Positions 36,701 through 49,438 of a stretch of 64,000 bases of DNA are shown one piece after another. Where the stretch lies: positions 15,072,238-15,136,237 of the forward strand of contig NC_072469.1 of the NCBI RefSeq assembly GCF_027596085.1, written 5' to 3'. The notes under the pieces were generated by a model, which saw only the letters and a list, made by a program, of their open reading frames with translations, was not told the DNA's origin and made no database searches. Source of the stretch: Anoplopoma fimbria (lineage: Eukaryota; Chordata; Actinopteri; Perciformes; Anoplopomatidae). Numbering within the stretch: position 1 is the first letter of the stretch; every line of letters begins with the position of its first letter. Made by a program: the position numbers and the translations under genes.

Positions 36701-38561
36701 TGGCCTTCAATACTCTGAGAGAGATGCTGTTGCCTATTTTGGAGGTTTCTTCGACTCTTTGAGTTCTTCCTTCCAGCCTTATTTTCTGAATACAAGGAGG
36801 TTGTGAGTAGAACAACAATATGGGTAATAGGAAAGGTATAGACCTAAGATTGTTTGAATACTTCTGTATTGATTGCATATATAACATTGGATTGATGTAA
36901 CTGATGCTGTACGCTTCTGCATAACTAAAATAAAGTAACACGTCTGCATTTAAAGACAATGATTCTCTGTGGTCAATATAATCTGTTAAAAGGTTTCTTT
37001 AAAGAATAACGTAGCCTCTCCTCAGATAAGCCAGGTCCATAATATCAAATGGTCCAGACTCTCCCACTGGACCAAAAAAACCTCTAACGTCTGGCTTTTG
37101 TTTTCAGTGGAAAAGGTTACAATGGACATTCATTCCTGGGACAACTGACTCTGGAGAAGTATTTATCATCTCCGATTGGCAGCGATTGAAACATGAACCC
37201 CGGGGGAACACGCTAAATTAAGCCCCTTTTCACATTTAAGTGAATATATAATATATAAAATCAACCCGGATTTGAAAGATTATTATAATTTATTAATGTA
37301 CAAAACATACTATCAATACAAGCTCCTTAAAGCCACCAGACTCCAGTCAAACAACAGCCATTTTACCTCGCTTTAACACATGTCATCCAAACTGGACAGA
37401 AACCAAATAAAACGCAGCGAAACCGCCTTTGTTACTTTTTCCACTGTTCCAATAATCACCAACTCTGGTTTGAGAGTTTGAAAAAGACACTAAATAAATA
37501 GTATATATATATATAAAAAAAGAGGAAGTAACCACCGTAACATTTTTACTGTTTACTAACCCTGCTTCCGGTGTGGGTCGGCACGTCCGTGATGTTGAAC
37601 GTGACACACCAGAAAAAATATACAGAAAGGCCTACTGGTCTACTGGCAACAGGAAAGGAGTCTATCGCCTATTTTTAGCAGGTTTTCTCATGCATAAAAA
37701 ACCTGCGTACGTGACAATTTTGGTGCAACATAAATGTGCTGGTGAAAGGCAGTGTGGAAGAAGGCAGTTAATAGCTGGGTAAATCCCTGCACTCCTGCCT
37801 ATTCTGATTAGAGGCTTTTCTTTAATGTGAGGGCTGGTCTTGTTTTCGTTGAATGCTGACAATACCCAATGGTAAGGTTTGAAAGTGGCACCCAAACTTC
37901 CATTTACCTCCATCATCTTGGGCGGCAGCAGAAATATCCAAGACGTATAGATATCTCTAAATCTTGGCAAATCAAAACAATTTGTGCCTGAGCGAGGGCC
38001 GCTTATAATTTGGTTGGACCAACCCTTTAGTGCTGATAAAACATTGCTCATGCAATTACCATGCTTAGTGCAGCTTTAATCCTGTAAGAAGAACTTTTTA
38101 GTTTTAAACTTCTTCCCATATAAACAGTGACACTGAAAACAAGTTGCTAAGCAGCAACGTGAACCTGTTACATAATCACACAAACATCTGTAGGATGGGT
38201 TACACCTAAAATCTGGAGAAAAGCAGAACCACTTCTTTTGCTAACAAAACTCATTAAAAAACAACATTGCCTCCACGAGGAGAATATGTACCATTCTCCT
38301 GCAGCCAAAGAACTGACTGTGGTTGGCTGCCGACCCAGAGCCGAGTAAGTGTGTGTTCGTGTTATCGTGTGATTGTTTGGAGTTTTTCGGCCATCCGATG
38401 CCACAAGAATCTGGCCAGCCAGCAGAGGTCTGCTTTGGCTGCTATGACGCCTGCTACTTGACACTCCCGTCAGATTTATCTCCCCTCTTGTAAAACAGCA
38501 TGCGACTTGTTCTCTCCGTCCAGAAAGGTAAGTGAGCCCACAGAGACTTCTCCCGCTCAGG

Positions 38562-38563
<2 letters not shown>

Positions 38564-38651
<88 letters not shown>
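38564..38651. repeat. (CA)n microsatellite
   Basis: About 88 bp of uninterrupted AC dinucleotides. Several long open frames here are artefacts of this tract. Confidence 0.95.
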
Positions 38652-38654
<3 letters not shown>

Positions 38655-39255
38655 CCCATATAATAGCGGGAACAGATTTCTTTAACCCCTACGTGTAACT
38701 GGAGACGAGGCCTGCGTGCCTGGAACGACACATGGACTGCACTTAAGCAGGTAGACTTGCCATCTGGTTCCAACACATGGGGTGGAACACTTGCCTTTGG
38801 ATCCTGATGGTAGTAATTTCATTTTTTATGCTCTGCTGCCTGTCGTTTTTGTAGCACACAACGGTGGGATGATGTGGAGGGGTCGGCCTCGTTGCCTCAG
38901 TGCCGGTTCTGATCAGACTGCAGAGGGGTCACATTTGTTTCCACAGTGAGGGAAGAGGCAGAGAGTCCTGCTAATGAACTCACCCATTACTATTCATGCA
39001 GCCTTTAGATGCATCCTCTACCTGTGCTCCTTTAACCTAATGTCTCTTAATGTCAACCGCTATCAGTTAAAAAAATCCTTATTTAGATCTTGCATTGTCA
39101 GTTAGGACTCTTGGGATGTCTGTTCAGTTCTATCACAGTAATAGTGAGTAATACTAAATTAGTATGCTTTCCTAAACTCCTAATCTGCTGGTTTCACAAA
39201 CACACAGACATTTTCTGTTGGGAGAATTTTTTTTCTAGTGTGCTGTCACTGATTC

Positions 39256-39530
39256 AAAAGGAGCTACAGTATGATTTAAACATGAGAGTTGTTATGCATT
39301 TCATCCATAGTGTAAGTGAGACAAAATAGTTGTTGGAGTGCTGTCTGTAGTAACCCTTTTTGTCCTCCAATACCTCCATAAATCCTGTCGGAGTTTTAGG
39401 GTAATTGGGGTGTTTTTTAACCTGGGTCGACTCGTAGTTGTAAAAGCCAAAGTAATATCTTTTGTTTTCCATGAGGATCTGCATGAGGTTAATGTTGTCA
39501 TCACAAAGGTTATGCATAGGCTCTGTGCAT
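39256..39530 (-). pseudogene. Short coding-like relic of unknown origin
   Basis: On the minus strand one frame reads through without stops, with protein-like composition: LCDDNINLMQILMENKRYYF, then GFYNYESTQVKKHPNYPKTP, then VLEDKKGYYRQHSNNYF. Just upstream (about 39540-39590) another frame carries a short open piece ending in a stop, so a frameshift is possible. No splice sites flank it convincingly. It may be a piece of a decayed transposon protein or processed gene, or a chance open frame. I do not recognise the family. Confidence 0.25.
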
Positions 39531-40084
39531 GTGACAATTTCCGCGCAGCCTCTACTCTACAGTGATATTGTACAGATCTACTGGGCACATGTGGAACAGG
39601 TCCTCAAAGTGGGCCAGTATGAACTGAACTACTACGTGTCCGTGTTGTCCGCACTAGTAAGTGTATGCCTATGTATAACAAAGGTTTTCATTAAACCAGC
39701 ATGTCCAGATGAACACGCCGCTAGTTTGGTTAGCCAACATGTTACACTGAAAGTAGATCCCTATGCAGTTAGCAACAATAGCTAATCGTATGATGCGGAT
39801 AAAATGCGCTGGTTTCACAAGATGTGTGTTAGACTAGAGTTAAGACAGCCTCAGTTTTGGTATAAATCCCGTCTAATATGGGCTGGACTGAGTTGTGCTG
39901 TCATTGTAACGTAAGTAAGTGTAAATTTGTGACTATATGTCAAAGGTAAAACTAACCACTTTACAGGGCACATAACAGATCAATAAGACCACTAATTGTT
40001 ATTTTTACACTTTTGTTGGTACAGATTAAACAATTTAGATCATAACGTATGCCCCATTACAGAGTAAGCCATTTCCCTCTGATG

Positions 40085-40216
40085 CTAAGCTAAGCCGACA
40101 GGCCGCTGTCTTTGGCTCCATATTTAACAGAGCAGATCTTGTTTTCAATCTCTTGACAAGACAAAGAAAAAGCGTATTTTCCAAGATGTCCAACTATGCC
40201 TTTATTTTGTCCAGGA
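40085..40216 (-). mobile_element. Terminal fragment of a long-TIR MITE
   Basis: This fragment runs from 'atgctaagctaagcc' to 'gtccaactatgccttta'. It is homologous to the end of the element at 54955-55495 (same 'gctaagctaagc' core and same terminal 'aagtttgacattttggga'-type motif in reverse). Only one arm is present. Confidence 0.55.
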
Positions 40217-40840
40217 ATAATGGCAATTTAGTGCTAAGAATAACACATCTTTGTGTAATAGATGAACTTAGATGTCAATCATAAGTCCACCTGTGATTGA
40301 TATCTCTGTGAAAGCAGCCCGAGGACATGAGCCCAGAGACTTTAGAAATGTCCATGGAATTATGTTCTGTACACCCTTCATGTTTTTCCTTCCTCACTTA
40401 TCCCCTCTTTAGCACCGTCTCCCTCCTTTCCTTACCTCCCACCGCCTCTGTGTGTGGCTCACTGTGAAACAGATGGCGAGGGCAAGGATGACCGCCAGAC
40501 AGAAGGAAGGAGAGAGAGCGAGAGGCGGAAAACAACATGGTAGGGAAACGGGAAAACCATATCCAGTGGGTGAGAGACGGGAGAGGCAGCGAGGTAGCAG
40601 ATGTGTAAAACACGAACGACCTTGTGGAGTTTGCGTCTCGTTCTTGGCGGGCTCCGATCAAACCCCCCGATCGCTCTCACTGTGCACATCAGAGGCGGAG
40701 CGATGCCCCTGGTGAGCTACCCTGGGCATCCTATACTGCTCATTAGCAGTCCCACTGACGCATGTTTATTTATGTAAACATGGGCATTACCTTCAGTATT
40801 AATCAAGCCTTCACACTGGGTTTACATTTTTATCTTTTAT

Positions 40841-40915
40841 TTTATTCAACCTTTATTTAACCAGACAAGTCATTAGACAAATTCTTAATTACAGTGGCAA
40901 CATATAGGCCACAAA
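40841..40915. repeat. Dispersed repeat fragment ('tttatttaaccagacaagtc')
   Basis: 'caacctttatttaaccagac' and 'aagtcattag' resemble the widely dispersed vertebrate and fish 'tttatttaaccaggaaagtc' repeat. This is a short fragment, recognised from memory. Confidence 0.45.
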
Positions 40916-43689
40916 GTCTTGATTTGTGGAGCAGGTCCAGAATATTATTGGAAGTTCTCTGGCAAACATCTGCGTCAAGCTGGGTGCATAAGGAGACTCT
41001 TTGGTGGTTGATTGTTGTGTAAAATCATGTGTGAGAGAAAACTCCCCAAGGCCAGATAGTGGGACACTGATGACCTTATCTGTTACATGACCTCCCCCAT
41101 CTCTCTACGGACTACAACTCCCCCCGCATCTCATCAAGCTTTACCCACCCCCTTCATATAAACACAGACAGCAATGTCTTTTTCCAGCTAAATAATTGAT
41201 ATAAATTGATAATGAACATGGTGGTTACCCACATATGATGCTCACACATCGCCTTACACTGTAATGTCAGATGTACACTGAATATTAGAGGAGGGTCAGC
41301 ATCAGCAGTGCCTGGGCTCAACATTTTTTCTAGACTTTTACTATAGTGTGCCATATGAAGAAATGTAGCAAACATGTCGAGGGAAATCTAATGAATGTGG
41401 ACACCTGTGTGGCTAAATTGATCCTTATATTATTTGTAAATTATAGGTATATATGGCTTTAACTAACGACTGGAACCACTGGAAAATTAAAGTCTTATTT
41501 TAATAGTGACAGAAAAATGGCCGCTCTATACCCACCACTGATGGTAAATATAGACTAATTTGTGATGTAACTTAGCTGTATTAGTCCCACAGTATGCTAA
41601 CCCTTTTCCTCTTTGTCCTTTCCCTTCTGTAACTGACAACAATGCACTCTGTTTACCTCTGATCACAGGAAACGCATCCACACAATTAATGTTGTCTCTA
41701 TCTGTTTCGACGGCCGCACGTTTCCATCCACTCCCGATCTCACTGTGCAATGTGCAACAGCACGGCGAGATAAAAGCGCCCTCCTGACACTCTCCTCCAC
41801 CTCCAACATTACGGTTGCCTCCAGTCCAGCAAACGGTAATTGGATCAATTGAAATCAGCGAGTTGCTGAAATGAGGTTAGCAGGCTTCACTGAGCCCCCT
41901 TTGAGGGCACTTTGTTTTATTTTCACTGATTGCATCAGGCAGGTAAGGCATGGCGTAATAATGCTTCGACTGGTGATGCTATCTCCCCTCCACACCATGT
42001 AGACTGAGTCTTTATCAGCCAATGACACCATTAAGATTGGCATCTCCAGACAATGCAAGTGTGCTTAGTAGGCTGCTAAACTAATTGTGCAATCAGGGAG
42101 GATAAACATTAGGGTTGTGACCACATTCTTACTGAGTCTTTACACTTATTCTAATAGTATTGCCTCACAGCTTGGTTTGTGTGACCTGCTCTTTAGCATA
42201 TCCTGCTGTTTTAGCTAATGTGCTTTGTTCATTGCTGCTTTAGCATTGTCATAGGTCTACTTATATATACAAAAAGTCTGGTATAGCACGTCGGGTGTGT
42301 GCTAAGGGTAGTTTCAGGCCAGGTATCCCAACCATAGATGCAAAATAATGGCTGCATAGAAACTTTGATAGATTCCCTCTGTCAGAATGTCTGCAAATTG
42401 CGAAGGAAAACAGTGAGAAAGTACAACTCTGGATGAATCTGAGTACTTTTTAATGTGCTGTGAAAGACGTATAAAGGTGAAGTAAGCAGCAGAGGTTGAG
42501 GAGAGGGGGCACTGCAGTGGACGGGAGAGCCTCCCCTGAGCTACGCCGTATGATGTCTGATTGACAGGCTACACGCTAAGCTCACCTGAGCCTCTGACCT
42601 CTCTGTTTTTTTTTTTACATCTCTCTGTCACTCTTCTCCCTCCTTCTTTTCTTTTCCAATTTTTTTCTGAGAGTTGGGGAAACCCGAGGAGGGCCGAGAT
42701 CCAGGGTGGAATGGCTTCAGGCTGCGACCTGCTCCAAGGGGAGGTGGGGTGGGTGGGTCAACGGGAAACAAAGGCCATTCAGGTAAACCGCTCTGAGCGA
42801 GGCCCGAGACAGACAGGCTCCCAGTGCAGATAACACCGAGGCTAATGTACTAGCGTTTGCACAGTCAACGCCACCAGCCTCAGCCGCAGTGAGTGCTCAG
42901 GGTGTGTGAGGTGTGGGGCTTGTTTCAATCGGTGAAAGAGAAGGGAAAACAGACTGACAGGTGAGTAAACACAATGCTCTGAAAGCCCCACGGAACATTC
43001 CTGAAATGACTACGTCGATGTTGAAAATATTCCACAGAGAAGGAGTAATCCTCTTTATGGCGGCTAATCTTTGGCAAATTCAGAACTTACAAACCACATA
43101 AGAGGACTTAAAAAAAACTCTCCCCCACGCTCACTCACTTCGAACCACGTGACTCTCTTTTTAGGAATCAATATTCTTTGTGTTTGATTAGTACCTCTTC
43201 AGCAAAGTGCTGCAGACGGAATGTTGATGAGTGACTGAGACGTCCATGTTAATTGCTGCTGGAAAATGTCAACCTTTCAGCCTTATCTCATCAACCTAAC
43301 TGGTCCACTCTTTTTTAAGAGCTGAGTAGCTACAGCAGACACAGTTACATTTACAGCACTGCTGTCTCACAACTGAGGCCTTTGGGTCTCCCGTTAGCGT
43401 GTCCTCTCTGTGTTTGTGTGCTTTTTTTATTTTTTACTGGATTTTCTGGTTTCCTCCCAGCCCCAAAAGACATGAATGTTAGGTATTGGGAATACTCCTG
43501 TACGCCAGTGTTCTTGATCCAAGACCTCAGAAATGGAGTTGGTCCACTTAGTAGTTAGGGTTAGTCAAATGCAGAGCACACATTTCCCCATGATGATTAA
43601 TGGAGAAAAAAGTGTAGTATTTTTTTTTGGGGGGGGGATTGCACAAGGCAACAGGATAGCATTCAATATTATCTGAAGCATCCTGAACT

Positions 43690-43870
43690 TGATCTGGACA
43701 CATATAAGGTTATTTTTGTTACCTTTGGACAGAGCCACCTAGCTGTTTCCAGTCTTTATGCTAAGCTAAGCTTACCGGCTGCTTGCTGTGGCTTTGTATT
43801 TGGCCTACAGACATGAGAGTGGTATCGATCTTCTCCTCTAATTCTTGGCAAAATGTAAATATTCCCTAAA
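43690..43870 (-). mobile_element. Terminal fragment of a long-TIR MITE
   Basis: The segments 'ggacagagccacctagctg', 'tttatgctaagctaagctta' and 'gacatgagagtggtatcgat' match in reverse the arm of the element at 54955-55495. Only one arm is seen, and the terminal motif is eroded. Confidence 0.6.
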
Positions 43871-44000
43871 TAATCATTTGCACAAGGTTAAGTTATAGTT
43901 AGCTTCGCGTAAGTCCCCACCTACTCCAACTTCCACACCTACAAAGATTTCAGAATGATTATTTGTTTTACAGTCACATCTTGTCCTTGTTCTCTTTATG

Positions 44001-47000
44001 CTGGGCAAACAAATATATTTAATTTGTAGTCACTCTTTAAGTTTGTGTTAGCCATGTGACGGTTTGGCAGCCTGTCTAGGGTGTTTCCATGAACAGTACA
44101 CCACTAAGACTGAAAAAAACTATAACTCCAAGTTATCAGTTTTAGTATTTAGAAAACTTTGAATAATGACACTATGTAAATTATTACCCCCTCCTTCCCA
44201 TCTAGCTAAAGTGAAGAAGCAAAAGCAAATTGGGGCCGCTTCAAAATTGCTGCGTTGTGTTGTGTGTGTGTGTGTGTGTGACAGAAGTGTATAAAATGTA
44301 AGGACTATAAGGTCCCGTTTGTGCCAGCGGATCCTGTGTTGGCTCCTAGCAATAACACTGTTCTCCCACGTGGACGGGACTCCCGAGCCCACTGTCCCAT
44401 CTCAAAGGTTCTTTAAAGTGTCACCGAGGACCATTAGCATAGACCGGTCTGCTCACCCCGGGCTGCTTCCACATTTCAGCCTTCCCACAAAGCCACAGTG
44501 ATGAAATGCTATTTGTAGCTAAACCGTAGGTTTGAATCTGACTCTCCCTCCCCCCATTCCTCATCCATCTTTTCCATCTCCCTCCTCCTCATTTCTCAGA
44601 GCAGGTTTCACTCTTGTGCCTGTCATTCTTCTGCCTTTTGTATCTTTGGGCCTTTTTGCTATTGAATGCCGCTCTTCTCTCCCACCCCCAGCCCTCTCTC
44701 CCCTCTCCTTCCCTGCTCTCCCTCACTCACTCATTCACTCTAGGGCCTAATTATGAGATAGCTTCGAATAAATACATGTATTTTTTTTTCCTCCTGCGTG
44801 GAGGGGTAAAAAACCTCGCTCCACTTTTTTTATGACAGTAGGCTGAATTCTAGACTCAAGGAGGTTTTATTCATCGAAAGTCCTTCTACAGATCGGATTG
44901 GTCGCTGGGACGGGATATTTCCTGGGTGCAGTAATTGTGTCTCATTAATTCTTACTGTAATGCAGGGAAGCTAAACAGGCTACGCAATTAGGGGGCTGAG
45001 CCCTGAATAGGCTGGCTAATCAGGGGACAAAAGCTGAGGCTCAGAGGCCATTAGGCCTGGAGGAAGTGCTTCCATTGTGAGGAGTGGTCTGTGATGCCTT
45101 CATCTTCTTCCAATCCTGGTCGGGAAGAAACCTAAGGGGGGTTTCTTTACTGCTCAATTCATAATAAAGTTTTAGCACAAACAAAGGTTGCATCCTGCTT
45201 GGGATTATGCAAGATCAGCAGTGGATTTCCTGAGCCTAGTTTAACAAAACTTTAAATTATTTTTTCCCACAACTTGTTGCCTGCTGGACTGTTTATGGGT
45301 GTGTCGGAATCATAAGTACCGAGTTAGGATCGCGATAAAGTGCAAAAATGCGTCTTTTGTTCATGAGAACATCCTGATTTGCTGCTCTCAGAGACGTCAA
45401 GTGCACCCAGAGACACGGTCTCCCCCGCCGTCCCTCCTCCACCTCCACTTCCTTCTCCTCCTCCAAACTGCCGAATCAGGAGTCAGCAAGACCTCTCTGC
45501 CATCTGGGAAGGGTTGAGGAAGGAAGAGAATAGAAGATCCTAACATTATCTATCCCCTTTCCTTTTTTTTCTCTCCCCTTCTCCTCTCTCCCCCTCTCCC
45601 CTCTGCAAGCTTTATCTTTCATCCCTATTAATCACATCGTCAGGCAGCCTAGACGGAGAATAAATGAACTCTCCTGGTCATTAAAATTAAGCATTGAATT
45701 ATTGACATGCAATTAGCCTGCCAATTTTTTTTTTTGTGGAGAGACACTGAAAACTTTCTCCTGGCCGATAGAATGAAGAAATAATATGACTGCTGTAGTC
45801 ATCAGAACTAAAAAAAAAGAAAAAAAGAAAGTGGGAAAGTGTAGAAAAAAGATCACATGCCAGAAAAATTCGTACTTGGAAAATGCTGTTTATCACATAA
45901 TAAGAGCAATACGCCTGGTTCCATCTCATTTAGCTGAGTTTTATTCCCATAAGGAAGTGGTGTCTCGCGCTCGTTATCTGCTTCGTTATGGAGAGGCCGC
46001 CTCTGGATTATACTGTGGATTATGTTAATGTTGCAGAGACACGTGGACACACCGGCTAACACTAAGGTGATCTTTCCCTGCTGTACATTCGTATGTGCTA
46101 AACTTGTTTATCTCTTTTTTCGTTTAGCATTATGCAGATTCATATTCCATTATTATAATAACTGAACAGATTGATCCCTAACTCGTAATCCTCCATCACT
46201 CAAAGCACAACAACAACAATTTAAAGGAGAAAACTCGGGGAGAATATCTCGGGGAGATGCGCCTACATTTCCTCTTTCCAGTGACTCCCAATTACAGTGA
46301 CAATTGCCTTGGTAATTTTTATGAATAGCAAGAAACACTTACTGTGCTTGTTAGTCAAATACACACTGCAGCCTTTTCATAGCAGCAGAGCAGGAGTTTG
46401 ACAAGCTGTTTACGCTAAGCCTGAGTAAATCAAATTCAGAGTTTGCCTTCCCTCCCCAGTAATCTCATTTTGTTTACCGCTAACGCTAAGTACATTAGCA
46501 TCTGCAAGGCCTGTCTGTATTTACTCTATTTACCCCTACTGTACTGGCTCTAAGCCAAACAGGGACTAATGTTACGAAATGAGGGTAACCAGCTGTATAT
46601 TCATGAACAGCTCGCTCCTAATCTGACACTGAGGCAGGGATCCGGAGCAGGCAGAGCTGCAGCCGAGAGTATAAACTGACAGAAGATGTAGTTTTTGCTT
46701 AAGTGAATGGAGATATTAACTGCTTTTAAGCTGTAATATTTTCTCTTCCTCCTCTTCTGTGTTTCTGCAAGAAAGTGAGGCATGACAGGAAGGGAAATAA
46801 CAAGTCTCCCTCTCAGGAAACCAACAGATACACAGTAGGAAGTAATGGTTTGGGTTAGATCATTCCAGAACAGTTTAGCTACTCAGGGTTTACATAGGAA
46901 GTAAGGGTAATTTGAAGCTTTTAAGTAAGGAGGAAGTGACATCAGGGTCAAAGATTTGGTTTCCATGCCTCTGTAGTGTCTTCTCTCCTGGTCTTTCAGA

Positions 47001-49311
47001 GTGAATGGGGCCGGTGTCAGATCTCACCTGTTGTATGCGTCCTCCTGTTTGTCCATGGTTCCAGGGTCTGACCACGGTCCAGGTTCCCATAACCTACACG
47101 CTGACCTCCACGCCTCATTAGGCAGCCTCATCACGAGTGAACGCTGGCCTGGGTGGTAAACAGATGCTGAGTTTACACTGTTATCTAATCAAACGCCTAA
47201 TCAGACACCATAAGGTCTCACTTTCAGCATCCCATCTATGTCAAACAGTGAATAATATTAAGGAATAAAATTAAGTAAAACCAAAAATTGGCTTCACCTC
47301 CTTGCTGGAATATAAAAGTTAGGCAAACATCCAGTTGCCTCTGGCAAACATACATGAATGCATTCTGAATTGTTGCACCACCCGACAGCTGCATGCTATT
47401 TATTCTTTCACAGGGTCCACCACTTTGGCCCGGACTTAAATGTCTCACAAATACTGTATCGATTGCCATGAAATTTGGTTCGAACCTTCATTTCTCCATT
47501 AGGATGAATCTCTGAACCCTTAGTTTTATAATCAGGTCAAATTTATTTATTTGGTTTAAGACCAAATCCCTGCAAAACTAATGCCGTTCCCATCAGCCTC
47601 AGCGTTGTAGGAAAGTGTAGCTGTGTTAAGTGTTAATAAACAAATGTTAGCATGCTAACAAGCTAAACTAAAATGGTGAACGTGGCTAACATAAAACCTG
47701 CCAAACATCAGCAAGTTAGCATTGTCAGTGTGAGCATGTTAGCATGCTGGTGTTAGGTTGGTTTAGCACTAGCCCTGTTCTCCCAACAACTTGTTTCCAC
47801 TGTACTTTTCCGCATGTAGTCTACTGATTTTGCACTACCCTTCGGTATAGTGCTCTCATATATAATTACAATGTCCTGATTATGGGAAATGGCTTTTACA
47901 GATCCGTTTGACATTTAAATATGTATGTGGTTTCATAAATCAACTTAACCTTACTGGTGTTATGGTACTCTGATAAACAAGAACATTTAAAAATGGCACT
48001 TAATATCAAAAAAGGTTGCAAACCACAGTTTCCCGTAATTTTTTTTATAACAAGATCAGTCTAAGTTGATTTCAATAATTGCCTTAACTCTGAGATGAGG
48101 ACCTTTGCCTTATCACTCCTCACTGATTGTTTGACTTCCAGTGCAAACAAATGATTAGCCGGAGTGTTAACGAAGTGTTTCATTCGACACTGCAGATGTG
48201 ACGTGTTGTCATACTAATGTTGCTGCCCAGTATGAACAGATCAGACAGCAAACTGTCCACCACGCAATTAACACAGGGCACAGATTTTGTTTTAACTACA
48301 TTAACAACACCTCCTGTACTGCTATGTTCAGAGGGTTGCTGCAAAAAAAAGGGGCTGATTCCAGAGTAAAAACATCATTTCAGCTATGTAAGCAGCCCAA
48401 TTAAAGTTTGAAAGTATTTATTTATTTTCAATGTTAAAAAAGTTGATCAGCAATCTCTACACATTAACAGAAGCCAAACATCTCGTTCTCAGTAGTTTTA
48501 CATCAGGCTTCAGTTTAATTAAAGCAACCTCTTCTTATGCATCGCTATGTACACATGTTCCTCAAAGCTCACATGTTCCAGAGCGTTGAAAGATTGAATG
48601 GGGTTTCATCCCTTCATGGATGTGCTCGATTTACTACCATTTTCGTGAGGATCAAACGCAGTCTGACTGCAGCTGCCTCGCCGGGCTCATCGAGCACGCT
48701 GCAGTGCTCAAGAAGTTGTAGCAATGGGAGCACTCCAGCCCTGTGGCAACGCAATCTCTATATCCCAACGCAATTATCAGGATAAGACATTCTCCCTCGG
48801 TGGTGAGGGCCAAAGTTTCCTGCCACGCTGCGTGGAGATTTGATTTGATTGAAAAGGGCTGTGCTGCATGGTACGTCCTTGCGGGGGCCTGCACGCGTTA
48901 AGCCTCCATGTCCACATACAATAGTTGATAAATGCATGACTACCCTCTCTTTCTCTGAATCACTGCTGCATAGGAATCGGAGAGGAAGCCGAGAGGAAGT
49001 TTCACACAATTTGCCGCGGAAGCGTTCTGAAAAATAATCCAATAAAATTAAAAGTGTGTTGAATTTTTTGAATAGGAATAACTCTTAACATCCTGGAGCT
49101 TTCTATTTCTTTCCCGCCAGTTGAATCATCTCTGGGTTTACCTGCTTGTCTGAGACAGCATACGGAGGCGTCTCATTGCATCTGCTTGAGGCATTTCCCT
49201 TCACCACGTCAGAACACAAGCGTGTGTAAAAAACAAAACTTGCAGCCAGGGGAGGGATGGTGTCCAACTAGAGGTCACTGAAATATCTTCTGGTTCATTG
49301 GTTGCTGGGGT
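44001..49311. other. Gene-free upstream flank of FZD8, part 3
   Basis: No exon is supported. A short GT tract lies at about 44255-44281. Pyrimidine-rich DNA lies at 44540-44740 and 45545-45610. Low-repeat, AT/GC-mixed stretches at 44735-45065, 45640-45760 and 46380-46680 have the look of conserved non-coding DNA, but no alignment is available. A dispersed repeat lies at 47400-47780. Confidence 0.45.
47400..47780 (+). repeat. Dispersed teleost repeat with 'ttagcatgctaac' motif
   Basis: The series 'gattgccatgaaatttggtt', 'cctgcaaaactaatgcc', 'gttagcatgctaacaagcta' and 'gagcatgttagcatgctg' is a repeat I know as very frequent in percomorph genomes. Related pieces occur at 62340-62720 and at about 55275-55345. 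Confidence 0.6.
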
Positions 49312-49347
<36 letters not shown>

Positions 49348-49351
49348 TACA

Positions 49352-49436
<85 letters not shown>

Positions 49437-49438
49437 AC
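49312..49438. repeat. Interrupted (CA)n microsatellite
   Basis: About 127 bp of AC dinucleotides with a few GCAC and ATAC interruptions in its left third. Confidence 0.95.

Larger units (their letters stand above)
32551..38563. other. Gene-free upstream flank of FZD8, part 1
   Basis: No exon is supported. The stretch holds a C/A homopolymer tract (32859-32885), a TG/GA microsatellite, an AT/T tract, one dispersed repeat (33591-33760) and otherwise unique sequence. 34.5-35.6 kb is rather GC-rich with clustered non-repetitive sequence and could be regulatory. 37.26-38.08 kb has a texture suggestive of old repeat insertions, but I cannot name a family. Confidence 0.5.
38652..44000. other. Gene-free upstream flank of FZD8, part 2
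   Basis: No exon is supported. Repeats occur at 40085-40216, 40841-40915 and 43690-43870, and a short coding-like relic at 39256-39530. Elsewhere the sequence is unique. Confidence 0.5.

Noticed and set aside
49312..49438. Repeat array considered as a CRISPR or satellite
   Set aside because: It is a simple dinucleotide tract with no spacers, in a vertebrate genome.
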